This document shows positions 1 through 6,898 of a stretch of 15,196 bases of DNA, one piece after another. The notes beneath the pieces were generated by a model. The model saw only the letters and a program-made list of their open reading frames with translations, was not told the origin of the DNA and did no database searches. Source of the DNA: JACCXJ01 sp052387115 (GTDB lineage Bacteria; Pseudomonadota; Gammaproteobacteria; JACCXJ01). Numbering within the stretch: the first letter of the stretch is position 1; the number at the start of each line of letters is the position of its first letter. The position numbers were made by a program, and so were the translations under genes. The DNA lies in the NCBI GenBank assembly GCA_052387115.1, contig JBQTJM010000033.1:1-15196 (forward strand), read 5' to 3'.

Positions 1-1209
1 CTGGTGACCTGTGCAGCGCAGGCGGAACGCGGCCGGCTCATCACGGCCGGGGTCGCGACCGTGGTAGCGCTCAGTCTCATGGTCCTCCTGCGCAAAGGCT
101 TCGTGAACGGCGATGCCGACGTGCCGGCAGGCTACTTGATGCTGGTGGCCATCGCCTTCGCCTTGACGGCCCGAGACGCCGCAGACCCGTTCGATCCGGC
201 GCTGCAGAGGCAGCGCGTGTGGCTCGGCGCGGTCGCCGCTGCCACTGCCGCGGTGACGAAACAGGCCGGCCTGCTGGTGGCGGTCGTCTACCCGACTCTC
301 ATCCTAATACTGTTTCCCTCTCACCGCGGCCGACGCCTAGCGGCGCAATCGGCCGGGTTGATCGTGCTGCTGGCCCTGCCCTGGTACGCGTATTCCCTGC
401 TCATGGTCTACCTCGGGGAGGAGCGCTCGAATCTCGGGTACCTCCTTTACGATCTGCACGCGGGCCGAACGATCCCCGAGCGCCTGGCCCACGCCGCGAG
501 CCTGATAACCGTGCACGTGAGTCACTGGTTGCTGGCGGTCTTCGGGCTACTCTGCGCGGTCGGGGTGCTCGTCAGCAGCGCTCGATGGCCGATCCTGCTC
601 ATCGTCCTGCCCTACACGCTCCTGTGGGGTTGCTTCTGGAGCTATGCGGGGCGCAACCTCTACCCGGTCCTCCCGGTCGCAGCCTTCCTCGCGGGGTGGA
701 CGCTGGAAGATTTGGCGCGGCGTTACCTTCCAGCCGCCCTGGACCGGCTGCGCGGGTGGGTGCCCGTTCAAGCGATACCCGTCGGTGCTGGCTTCGCGTT
801 AGCGGCGCTCGCGATCGGCCTCGGGGCGCTGGTGTCCGACTCCGAGATCCGCGCGGCCAACGATGCGGGGCGCGCGCGCATCGGCGACGAGCACATCAAT
901 CGCGCCCTTCTGGAGCACTTCCGACCCAAGGGGTTCCGAGGGACATTGATCACGAACTACTGGCTCGCCTCGCACGTCCCGGCACTCAAGGATCTCCGCG
1001 TCGTAAGCGACCTTCTCACGCTCGGCCCGCGTCTCCGGAAAATCGTCGGTGAGCATGCCGACGCCCGCATCTTGCAAATTCAATCCAACGACGTGCTGAG
1101 CGAGCCCCAAGCCACCCGCCTCCTGGACCGGATGGTCACCGAGGGGAGCTACCGCGTGGCCGCCGAAGGGAAGAACTGGCGGCTCTTGGAACCAGGACCG
1201 TTCCGGTGA
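1..1209 (+). CDS. GT39/ArnT-like membrane glycosyltransferase, 5'-truncated by window edge
   Basis: The reading frame is open from the first base, so the true start lies upstream; about 402 C-terminal residues are seen. The visible part has several hydrophobic segments. It also has the pattern of polyprenyl-phosphate-sugar-dependent GT-C enzymes: an N-G-D-A-D-V-P stretch near residue 36 before a membrane helix, and a V-T-K-Q-A-G-L-L segment near residue 85 (known family pattern: TKxxGLL). About 115 hydrophilic residues follow the last membrane helix, as in many GT39-like proteins. Such enzymes act in the inner membrane and transfer a sugar from a lipid-phosphate donor to a periplasmic acceptor; the acceptor here is unknown. 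Its stop overlaps the GTG start of a GT2 remnant, so the two were probably once co-translated. Family assignment is fairly sure, substrate is not. Confidence 0.75.
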   Translation: MVTCAAQAERGRLITAGVATVVALSLMVLLRKGFVNGDADVPAGYLMLVAIAFALTARDAADPFDPALQRQRVWLGAVAAATAAVTKQAGLLVAVVYPTLILILFPSHRGRRLAAQSAGLIVLLALPWYAYSLLMVYLGEERSNLGYLLYDLHAGRTIPERLAHAASLITVHVSHWLLAVFGLLCAVGVLVSSARWPILLIVLPYTLLWGCFWSYAGRNLYPVLPVAAFLAGWTLEDLARRYLPAALDRLRGWVPVQAIPVGAGFALAALAIGLGALVSDSEIRAANDAGRARIGDEHINRALLEHFRPKGFRGTLITNYWLASHVPALKDLRVVSDLLTLGPRLRKIVGEHADARILQIQSNDVLSEPQATRLLDRMVTEGSYRVAAEGKNWRLLEPGPFR

Positions 1210-1316
1210 GCTTCGTCTGCGTCATCCCGGCCTACCGCCCACCGCAGGCCCTCATCGATCTGGTGCGGCGCCTGGTCCAGCGAGACCTCGTGTTCCGGCG
1301 CAATCGAGGGAACTGA
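1206..1316 (+). pseudogene. N-terminal stump of a family-2 glycosyltransferase
   Basis: A 36-codon frame begins with GTG overlapping the previous stop (GTGA). It reads V-S-F-V-C-V-I-P-A-Y-R-P-P, then a helix-like L-I-D-L-V-R-R-L-V stretch. This is the typical first beta strand and helix of GT2 (GT-A fold) glycosyltransferases. It stops at TGA after a short basic tail, before the D-D-G-S nucleotide-sugar motif could appear, so it cannot be an active enzyme. The sulfotransferase starts 11 bp later. The likely cause is a deletion or replacement that fused the start of a GT2 gene to foreign sequence around 1288-1300 (inference). It is too short for most gene callers. Confidence 0.65.
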
Positions 1317-1327
1317 GAGCTCGGATC

Positions 1328-1996
1328 ATGGAGCACCTCGTGTACCTTTATCACCATCTTCCCAAGTGCGGGGGGGTCTCGTTCATCGACGCCTGCTCGA
1401 AATGGTTCCCGGACGTGCGCGAGCAGACCGGTAGTTACCCGACTCCCGAGCAGACCGCCGAGTTCGCGAGAACGCGCCTGGACTTCGACGCACTGCCACC
1501 GAATTGCTTCGTCCATGGCCATCTCGTGCGCAAGGGCATCCGGCCCTTCGAGCGTTACGGCGACCACATCGCCTCCGGCCGCTGCCGTCTCGTGACGACC
1601 GTTCGCGATCCGCTCGAGCGCCACGTCTCCGCGTATCATCACCGGCGCAAGATCGGCAAGGAATGGCCGGAGCCGCTGGAGCGCTGGCTCGAGTACGGGC
1701 GCAATCAGATGGCGACGTACCTGGACGTCGACGAGGGCAATTGGAAGGAGCGCCTCGACGCGTACTTGGTGGTAGGCACCACGGAAGCCCTCCAGCTCAC
1801 GGTCGACGTGTTCGCAGCGAAGACCGGCAATCCTCGTGTCGAGGTCGCCCATTTGAACACCTCGCCGCGTGACAATTCTTCGCTGAACGCGGAGACCGTC
1901 GAGCTCTTCAAGTCCAGGAACCCGATCGATTACAGGATTTTCGAGTACGCCACGCAGCGGCTGCGCGACGACGCCAAATTGCTCGGCCTCGTTTGA
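1328..1996 (+). CDS. Sulfotransferase family protein (Sulfotransfer_2-like)
   Basis: A 222-residue soluble protein, predicted to transfer sulfate from PAPS to a sugar hydroxyl. The 5'-phosphosulfate loop is L-P-K-C-G-G-V-S-F at residues 11-19, just after the first beta strand. The 3'-phosphate-binding motif is V-R-D-P-L-E-R-H-V-S-A-Y-H-H at 92-105. Both match the eukaryote-like carbohydrate sulfotransferase group (heparan-sulfate 2-O and related). The length is at the short end for the family. The ATG follows a weak GAGAG ribosome site and leaves 11 bp after the GT2 stump. A run of seven G (1370-1376) lies in the codons of the PAPS loop. Its place among glycosyltransferases points to sulfation of a surface glycan, but the acceptor cannot be read from the sequence. 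Confidence 0.8.
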   Translation: MEHLVYLYHHLPKCGGVSFIDACSKWFPDVREQTGSYPTPEQTAEFARTRLDFDALPPNCFVHGHLVRKGIRPFERYGDHIASGRCRLVTTVRDPLERHVSAYHHRRKIGKEWPEPLERWLEYGRNQMATYLDVDEGNWKERLDAYLVVGTTEALQLTVDVFAAKTGNPRVEVAHLNTSPRDNSSLNAETVELFKSRNPIDYRIFEYATQRLRDDAKLLGLV

Positions 1997-2120
1997 TCAG
2001 AGTTTCACTGCCAGACGCCGGTCCGGTGGGGGCGTTGGACGACGCTCGTACGCTGTGGCTTCCGGGGACCTGCGGACGGTCCTACGCAGACCGGCAAAGG
2101 TCCTGGATGGCCCGGGGTAT

Positions 2121-2756
2121 TCACAACAACGGCAAATCGAGGACGTTGATCGCTTCGGCCTCGGCGAGGGCGGCATCGGTGGCGTAGCGGAAGTCGGCCC
2201 ATCGCCGCATTTCGCGCACATCGCTTTCCTGGACAACCCGGCGGACGCGATCCATGTCGACCTTGTTGGCGAACAGTCGGGCGATCTCCGCGAACACATC
2301 GACGGGCCGGTCGATCAACCGGTGGTAGGGCACCAACACCCGCTGCAGGCCTTGACCCGCAAGCGCCCAGCGCGCGACGAAGCCCGAGTAGTACGGCAGC
2401 TGTTTCCGGCGGTGCCGCTCCCAACTCTCCATCGTGTCCTCCACGGAGCCCCGAGCGAGCTTGAGTCGGAATCGCGACACGATGGCCGGCCAGGGGTGGC
2501 GGATCTGGATGACGTATCGGAGGTCCGGGCGCTGCGGGGTGTCGAGACGGAAGTCATGACATTTCTGGAAGTTGTTGAGCGGACGCCGGCAGGGCCAGGA
2601 CCGGCAGCCGTTATAGAGCTCGCAGTAGTTGAGCCCAGAGCCGAAATACGCGAGCAGCAGCCGTATCAGCAGGCTGTGGCCGCTCCGCGGGAACGACACC
2701 CCTTGAATGGTCTTGGACCAGGAGTTATCGTCTTGTGGTTCGGGGCATAGGGTCAC
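2121..2756 (-). CDS. Sulfotransferase family protein (Sulfotransfer_1-like)
   Basis: The protein has 211 residues from the chosen GTG at 2756. PAPS-binding motifs are clear: S-F-P-R-S-G-H-S-L-L at residues 21-30 (5'-phosphosulfate loop) and I-R-H-P-W-P-A-I-V-S-R-F at 85-96 (3'-phosphate site). I chose GTG 2756 because a GGGAG ribosome site sits 7 nt upstream (2764-2768) and because it removes a 43-bp overlap with the upstream gene. An in-frame ATG at 2840 would add 28 low-complexity residues (239 aa) and remains possible. It lies downstream of, and probably in one transcript with, the sulfotransferase-like gene at 2798-3844. It converges with the plus-strand sulfotransferase ending at 1996. 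Family is confident, acceptor unknown. Confidence 0.78.
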   Translation of the reverse strand: MTLCPEPQDDNSWSKTIQGVSFPRSGHSLLIRLLLAYFGSGLNYCELYNGCRSWPCRRPLNNFQKCHDFRLDTPQRPDLRYVIQIRHPWPAIVSRFRLKLARGSVEDTMESWERHRRKQLPYYSGFVARWALAGQGLQRVLVPYHRLIDRPVDVFAEIARLFANKVDMDRVRRVVQESDVREMRRWADFRYATDAALAEAEAINVLDLPLL

Positions 2757-2763
2757 GTCAGGG

Positions 2764-2768
2764 CTCCC
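2764..2768 (-). promoter_or_regulatory. Ribosome binding site deciding the GTG 2756 start
   Basis: On the minus strand GGGAG lies 7 nt before the GTG at 2756. This is the best Shine-Dalgarno match near the 5' end of this sulfotransferase gene. It favours the 211-residue form over the longer one starting at 2840. Confidence 0.5.
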
Positions 2769-2797
2769 AGGACCGGAACTTGCCTCGGGCGACCGCC

Positions 2798-3844
2798 CTA
2801 TGAACGCAACTTGCCAAGCTGACGTTGGTTTCGTCGCCATAGCTTTGCCGCAATCGCGACTGCTTCTTCAGCAGTTAGTGGGCCGTCGGGCTCACCCTTA
2901 CTAAACTGCAAGTTAGTGAATAGAACGCCATCTGAGCGCCCCAGATATCGGCGAGCCACATTAGCGTTGCTTGCCTCGAAATTACCTAATACCTTCCGCG
3001 CCATGCCTTCGGGCAGCGAGATTCTATGCCCTCTCGATATCGATTCGAGCGCAGCTACGATATCGCCCCTATCCGGATTGACACGGCCATCAACAGAAGG
3101 TGGAACGTGCCTATTGAACCGCAACAGGAATTGAATCGTCTTTTCATCCAATGCTGGGTTGCGGTCGGATGGATACCCAAAGTCTGCCGGTATCTCGAAG
3201 CCGATTGTCGAGAGAAAATCCTTTACCACATCACCGGTCGGCATCTCGAGCCTGTCATAAATTCTGACTCTGATGTTCCCCTCCCCAAATACGGAAGCCC
3301 AGGGTTCCAGCAGGAGCTCGTAGTTAAAATATGGTTTCTCGTCATCGATAGGTAATTCGAGCTCCGCAGTTGACCCGCTCTTTACGCTCGTGCTATAGGA
3401 GCTCGCAACCAGTTCGTGCTGTGGCCGCAGATAAACAATAATCTCTACGCTATCCGCGATCTCGCGAACGATTTCGGCAAGCCGATCTATTTCCTCAACC
3501 CGGTGCAAGCGTGATGACAAATGTTCGTTCGATAAAACGATCGCACTACAAGAGGACTGTGAGATTTCTTGCAGCAAGCTGTGTTGGAACTCATGCTTGA
3601 ATCGCTCGTAATCTTGATCCAACGCTAGACCCGCGCGTGGCCGCAAATCAGGCGATCGCCCATCGTCGATAGCGTAAAGCGCTAAACGGATATGGGTACG
3701 TTCTCCAGGGACACGCGGGTAGAGAAATCCGGCCTTCCGAAGCCGCTCGCGGTTCATCGCGCATGCAACTTGAATAGACGTTGACCCAGTTTTCTCAGTG
3801 CCTATATGTAGATAAAGGCGCTTCTTCCATTCACCGTTAGACAT
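2798..3844 (-). CDS. Sulfotransferase-like protein of lower GC
   Basis: The protein has 348 residues from the ATG at 3844. The start of the fold is visible: a beta strand Y-L-H-I-G-T, then E-K-T-G-S-T-S-I-Q (residues 17-25) as a P-loop-like 5'-phosphosulfate motif. V-Y-L-R-P-Q-H-E-L-V-A-S-S-Y-S at 137-151 is the candidate 3'-phosphate site. An ATG at 3904 would add 20 non-conserved residues and begin almost inside the repeat; the ATG at 3844 puts the P-loop at the usual distance from the N terminus. The DNA looks poorer in GC than neighbouring genes: a spot count of 3241-3300 gives 31 G+C of 60, against 37 of 60 for 12661-12720. It is probably acquired separately (inference). It likely heads a two-gene minus-strand unit with the sulfotransferase at 2121-2756. 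Confidence 0.72.
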   Translation of the reverse strand: MSNGEWKKRLYLHIGTEKTGSTSIQVACAMNRERLRKAGFLYPRVPGERTHIRLALYAIDDGRSPDLRPRAGLALDQDYERFKHEFQHSLLQEISQSSCSAIVLSNEHLSSRLHRVEEIDRLAEIVREIADSVEIIVYLRPQHELVASSYSTSVKSGSTAELELPIDDEKPYFNYELLLEPWASVFGEGNIRVRIYDRLEMPTGDVVKDFLSTIGFEIPADFGYPSDRNPALDEKTIQFLLRFNRHVPPSVDGRVNPDRGDIVAALESISRGHRISLPEGMARKVLGNFEASNANVARRYLGRSDGVLFTNLQFSKGEPDGPLTAEEAVAIAAKLWRRNQRQLGKLRS

Positions 3845-3894
3845 GCTTGACTCGATGCCCGTGGCAGATCTCTCCGGTCCCGACCCCGCCCTCG

Positions 3895-3923
3895 ATTCTT
3901 TCATTCCGGGCCCTTGATTTCAA
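3895..3923 (-). promoter_or_regulatory. Candidate minus-strand promoter with its -35 box in repeat A
   Basis: Reading the minus strand, TTGAAA (3918-3923, 5 of 6 to the sigma70 -35) is followed after 17 nt by AAGAAT (3895-3900, 4 of 6 to the -10). Transcription would begin about 45 nt before the ATG at 3844. The -35 lies inside the repeat and the -10 outside it, as in hybrid promoters made by outward-facing -35 boxes of mobile elements. This rests on a consensus match only. Confidence 0.3.
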
Positions 3924-3999
3924 CCCCCGCGGATGGGTAAGGTGTGCCCGAGACGGACGGCGCCCCCCCTGTACGAGCATAGACCTGTGTGAACATAGC
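3911..3999 (+). repeat. Interspersed direct repeat, copy A (89 bp)
   Basis: The first 50 bp match copy B at 14941-14990 with a single difference (3954 C, 14984 A). A 16-bp block at 3984-3999 is identical to 14994-15009. Copy A additionally carries a degenerate upstream copy of that block (3968-3982, 12 of 15 bases alike), giving a 16-bp tandem that copy B lacks. It contains the short palindrome TTGA-TT-TCAA and no coding capacity of its own. Its right end joins directly to a broken lhr piece; its left end is 7 bp from an in-frame ATG of the minus-strand sulfotransferase-like gene. Confidence 0.85.
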
Positions 4000-4001
4000 A
4001 G

Positions 4002-4390
4002 GGCGGAGGGCTCGCCGACACGACGGCGGTCGTCTACGTCTCGCCGCTCAAGGCGCTCGGCAACGACATCCATCGCAACCTCGAAGCGCCTCTTCTCGGC
4101 ATCGCCCGCGAGCTGGGGCGTCTGGGGGGTGGCGACATCGCGATCCGGTCGGGGGTGCGCACCGGCGACACCCCCGTGGCCGAGCGCCCGCGCATGCACC
4201 GCTCGCCGCCGCACCTCCTGGTCACGACCCCGGAATCCCTCTATATCCTGCTGACCAGTGCGGGCGGGCCATGCTCGAGACCGCCCACACGGTGATCGTG
4301 GACGAGGTCCATACGGTGGCCGCGATGAAGCGCGGCGCCCACCTCGCGCTCAGCCTGGCGCGCCTCGATGCCCTCGCGGGCCCTGCAACA
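4002..4390 (+). pseudogene. lhr: Internal fragment of an Lhr-type DEAD/DEAH helicase, frameshifted
   Basis: In the frame of base 4011 the translation has V-V-Y-V-S-P-L-K-A-L (motif Ia region), R-T-G-D-T-P, and H-L-L-V-T-T-P-E-S-L-Y-I-L-L-T-S (motif Ib region), all typical of Lhr-family helicases. At about 4260-4261 the frame slips. The next segment continues in the frame of base 4271 with G-R-A-M-L-E-T-A, V-I-V-D-E-V-H (Walker B) and K-R-G-A-H-L-A-L-S-L-A-R-L-D-A-L. The N-terminal domain with Walker A is missing on the left, where a TAG (3996-3998) and repeat A abut. Similarity ends near 4390, before motif III. It is a dead relic truncated at both ends; the start of an apparently intact lhr appears at 15028. 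Confidence 0.82.
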
Positions 4391-4402
4391 GCATTACACG
4401 GT

Positions 4403-4716
4403 TGACTAGACGGACCTACAAAACCCGACCGGGGTCAACCCGCCCTCTACCCGCTCCCGCGTGGACCACCCGATCACCGGCCGGCCCGTCCGACGCAACA
4501 GTACCTGTTGCAAAGACCTATTGAATTACCTATCCTCCCTTCTATGTATCTGGCTACCGAGGGCTGCGCTCGGGGCGCGATTATGTGCACGAGTACACGA
4601 AGCGGTACGTGGAGAATGGTATCGCGTCCCGTTATCCCCACCGACGGTTGGCGGCGCCTGCGAACGATGATGTGACGTTCGAACCGTGGTCGTCACGATG
4701 GGTCTCAGGCCTAGCC
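4403..4716 (+). other. Stretch of 314 bp with no recognised gene
   Basis: No convincing gene is seen. The frame used by the downstream membrane protein is open from just after a TGA near 4521. From a GTG at 4585 it could add 44 residues, but these are hydrophilic, rich in Arg and Tyr, and not recognisable as part of the GT-C family. They could be a remnant of another gene or simply leader sequence. A candidate promoter (4508-4536) lies here. The only other frames are short and unsupported. Confidence 0.5.
4508..4536 (+). promoter_or_regulatory. Candidate sigma70-type promoter for the main operon
   Basis: TTGCAA (4508-4513, 4 of 6 to TTGACA) is followed by a 17-nt spacer and TATCCT (4531-4536, 4 of 6 to TATAAT) in a locally AT-richer patch. 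It is the only well-spaced pair I noticed upstream of the ten-gene plus-strand operon. Transcription would start near 4543. Support is by consensus and position only. Confidence 0.35.
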
Positions 4717-6825
4717 ATGCCAAACTTCCGTTCTGAGGGGGCTGTGCGAGAAACGATAGATTTCGTGCAAGCCGACGCGGCTACGCCGAACGGACAACAC
4801 GGTTCCGGGGGCTGCTTGAGAACTAGGTGGCTACTGGCGATTTCCGCGCTGTTCGTGACGATCCAGCTGCATCGTGCGATCCGATCAGGTTGGCTGGCAG
4901 TGCCACCCAACTACGACGACAACTACTATCTCGCCGACTCGCTGTCTCGCCTCAGCGAGTTCTACGAAAAAGGGTTCCCGGGTCTTTTCACTAGCCTCGT
5001 CGATCTCCCGGTTCACTCACCAAGCGCGTTCTTGTATGCCTTCAGCGGCTTCGCTCTGTTTGGGGTGCACGACTGGGCTCCCTATGTCTCGACGTTCGTG
5101 ACCGTGCTCGCCGGCCTGCTGGTGGTCAACCTGCACCTCGACACGCCCGCCCGAAGCGTTGCAGCGTGCATTCTCGTGAGTTGTCTTTCCTGGCTAATTT
5201 TTGGTGAAGCTGTTCGCAACATTCGTCCCGACATCCTTTGGGGGTTCCTTCTCGCCGGCGCAATCTCCCTGATCTTGAGCGAGGAATGGTTTACGGCAGA
5301 GCGACGCCGACAGATCCTCGTTGGAGTGTTGGCCGGTTGCGCGTTGCTTGTCAAGCCAACCATGGCCCCCGTGAGCGTAGTCGCAATTGTTGCCGCCTTC
5401 GGGCTTGCCTACGTTGTCCTGCGCCGGCACCACGCCGGGCGGGTGAGCGTCCTGCAAGTGATGCCGCTGCGCGCACTGGTACCGATGCTGGGGATTCCGG
5501 CTATCTACTATGCCCTGGCGGTCGGGTACTTTGTCGAGTACCTGTATAAGGTCGTGATCGCGCCCGACGCAGATGTCTGGCTCCTCCACGACCCGCTCAG
5601 CGGGGTCGATGCCGCGAGATATTATCTAACCGGCGATGGGGGGGGGCTTCTGCTCGGCGACTGGCTCTTTGTGACCATCGGCGTCGCACTCGTTGCGGGC
5701 GTGATCGCATGGATCAGCCGGCGTCCCCCATCGTGGAGCATCGTCGCAGCCAATGCGCTCATGCTGGTGCTGCTGTATGGGCTCGTTACGGTGCCGAAGC
5801 TGAAGAATCCGGTGTTCGGCGCGACGCTCACCGCGTTTCTGCTCCTCTGCTACGCGCGGATGCTCTCGGGGGCGACGACGCGCCTTTGGGAGCTCAAGAC
5901 GGCATGCGGGAGGGTGCTAACGCTGATCTCATGTGCGGCGCTGCTCGCCTTATCCGCGACCCTTTTTGCTTGGCCTGGTGACGTCGACCTCGAGCGCGGG
6001 CGGCAGGCCGCTAAGCTTGCGTCGATGACGCTCGACGCGATCCACCGGCAGCAGCACAGCGCGACGAAGAGGGTCTTTGTGACGGGTTCGGCTTTGCATT
6101 TCAACGCCACGACACTCCAATATGAGGCAAGAAAGCGGCAGCTGGACCGGATCGATTTTTGGGACGAGCTGCGAACCCGAGATCTCAAGACGGTCGAGAA
6201 GTTAGTCGCGGCATCCGATGTCGTCGTCGCCTTCAGCGAGGGAAACAAGCTGCTGCCGCAGTTGCTCGCAAGTTCCTCTGTCCAAGGCCCCATTCTCAGC
6301 CTGATCAATGCAGATCGGGGGATGAAGAAGGTCGTGGAGCTGGAAACCAGCATCGACGGAGGACGTATCTACGTCTACTCGCGGCCCCCAGCGTTTGCCG
6401 GGTTTGAAGGGTCGACCCTAGCAGGTGCCGAATCCATTCCGGCTCTCCTAGGCCAGAGAAAGGAACGGATCACAGTTCGCTGGGGTATCGGGCCGGAGAC
6501 GAGAACGAGAGTAGACGTACCGGCGGACGGAAAACTCTTGCTGCGCGCTCGTGCTTGGGGCGTGCTCGCTGATCGCAGGGTCGACGTGATGATCGGTGCA
6601 ACCAAGGTGGGAGAGCTCTTGGTTCCGGTGGAAGGGTTCGTGGAACGCGAGCTCGCAATTCAAGCAATACCGGGGCAAGCGCTCGTCTCGTTGCAATACG
6701 ACGACTGGAACCGCCGCCCGCAACTGGACCCACGACCGTTGGCGGTTCTATTCAACCGGCTTCAGCTGGTTCACGGCGATTCTCTCTCCTCGGTGAGCGA
6801 GGTCAAGCCGAAAAGTGCTCGATAA
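4717..6825 (+). CDS. GT-C (GT39-like) membrane glycosyltransferase
   Basis: The protein has 702 residues from ATG 4717. An in-frame GTG at 4585 would add 44 residues that look unlike the family. After a short cytoplasmic leader, the first membrane helix (about 38-55) is followed by a loop with N-Y-D-D-N-Y-Y-L-A-D (66-75). An acidic pair in the first periplasmic loop is the catalytic signature of GT-C enzymes. Many further helices follow, with R-N-I-R-P-D and L-V-K-P-T segments. The last 300 or so residues are soluble and include a beta-rich end, perhaps carbohydrate-binding. It probably moves a sugar from undecaprenyl phosphate to a periplasmic glycan. Together with the GtrA and GtrB-like genes at the operon's end it would make a complete three-part transfer system (inference). 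It contains a run of nine G. Confidence 0.75.
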   Translation: MPNFRSEGAVRETIDFVQADAATPNGQHGSGGCLRTRWLLAISALFVTIQLHRAIRSGWLAVPPNYDDNYYLADSLSRLSEFYEKGFPGLFTSLVDLPVHSPSAFLYAFSGFALFGVHDWAPYVSTFVTVLAGLLVVNLHLDTPARSVAACILVSCLSWLIFGEAVRNIRPDILWGFLLAGAISLILSEEWFTAERRRQILVGVLAGCALLVKPTMAPVSVVAIVAAFGLAYVVLRRHHAGRVSVLQVMPLRALVPMLGIPAIYYALAVGYFVEYLYKVVIAPDADVWLLHDPLSGVDAARYYLTGDGGGLLLGDWLFVTIGVALVAGVIAWISRRPPSWSIVAANALMLVLLYGLVTVPKLKNPVFGATLTAFLLLCYARMLSGATTRLWELKTACGRVLTLISCAALLALSATLFAWPGDVDLERGRQAAKLASMTLDAIHRQQHSATKRVFVTGSALHFNATTLQYEARKRQLDRIDFWDELRTRDLKTVEKLVAASDVVVAFSEGNKLLPQLLASSSVQGPILSLINADRGMKKVVELETSIDGGRIYVYSRPPAFAGFEGSTLAGAESIPALLGQRKERITVRWGIGPETRTRVDVPADGKLLLRARAWGVLADRRVDVMIGATKVGELLVPVEGFVERELAIQAIPGQALVSLQYDDWNRRPQLDPRPLAVLFNRLQLVHGDSLSSVSEVKPKSAR
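5638..5646 (+). repeat. Homopolymer tract of nine G inside a glycosyltransferase gene
   Basis: Nine consecutive G lie within the codons for G-D-G-G-G-L in the middle of the GT-C gene. Loss or gain of one base would frameshift the enzyme at about residue 309 of 702. Poly-G tracts of this kind drive phase variation of surface-glycan genes in some bacteria; whether this one varies is unknown. Confidence 0.7.
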
Positions 6826-6898
6826 TGTCTGCGATTTTGCCCGTCAGATGCCGGAGGCCGGACAGCAGAGAGCAAACCAACACGCTGAAGGGGAAGCA

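Noticed and set aside
1232..1852. 206-codon minus-strand frame
   Set aside because: Antisense to the first sulfotransferase and without motifs; the plus strand carries the conserved protein.
2066..2082. Stem GGACC/GGTCC in the gap between convergent genes as a terminator
   Set aside because: Five-bp stem without a following T run on either strand; too weak to call.
2055..2750. 231-codon plus-strand frame
   Set aside because: Antisense to the sulfotransferase at 2121-2756, whose PAPS motifs are clear on the minus strand.
3837..4214. Minus-strand frame over repeat A sharing a peptide with a frame over repeat B (14612-15070)
   Set aside because: The shared peptide simply reflects the DNA repeat; there are no family motifs, and the frames run antisense to real coding or pseudogene sequence.
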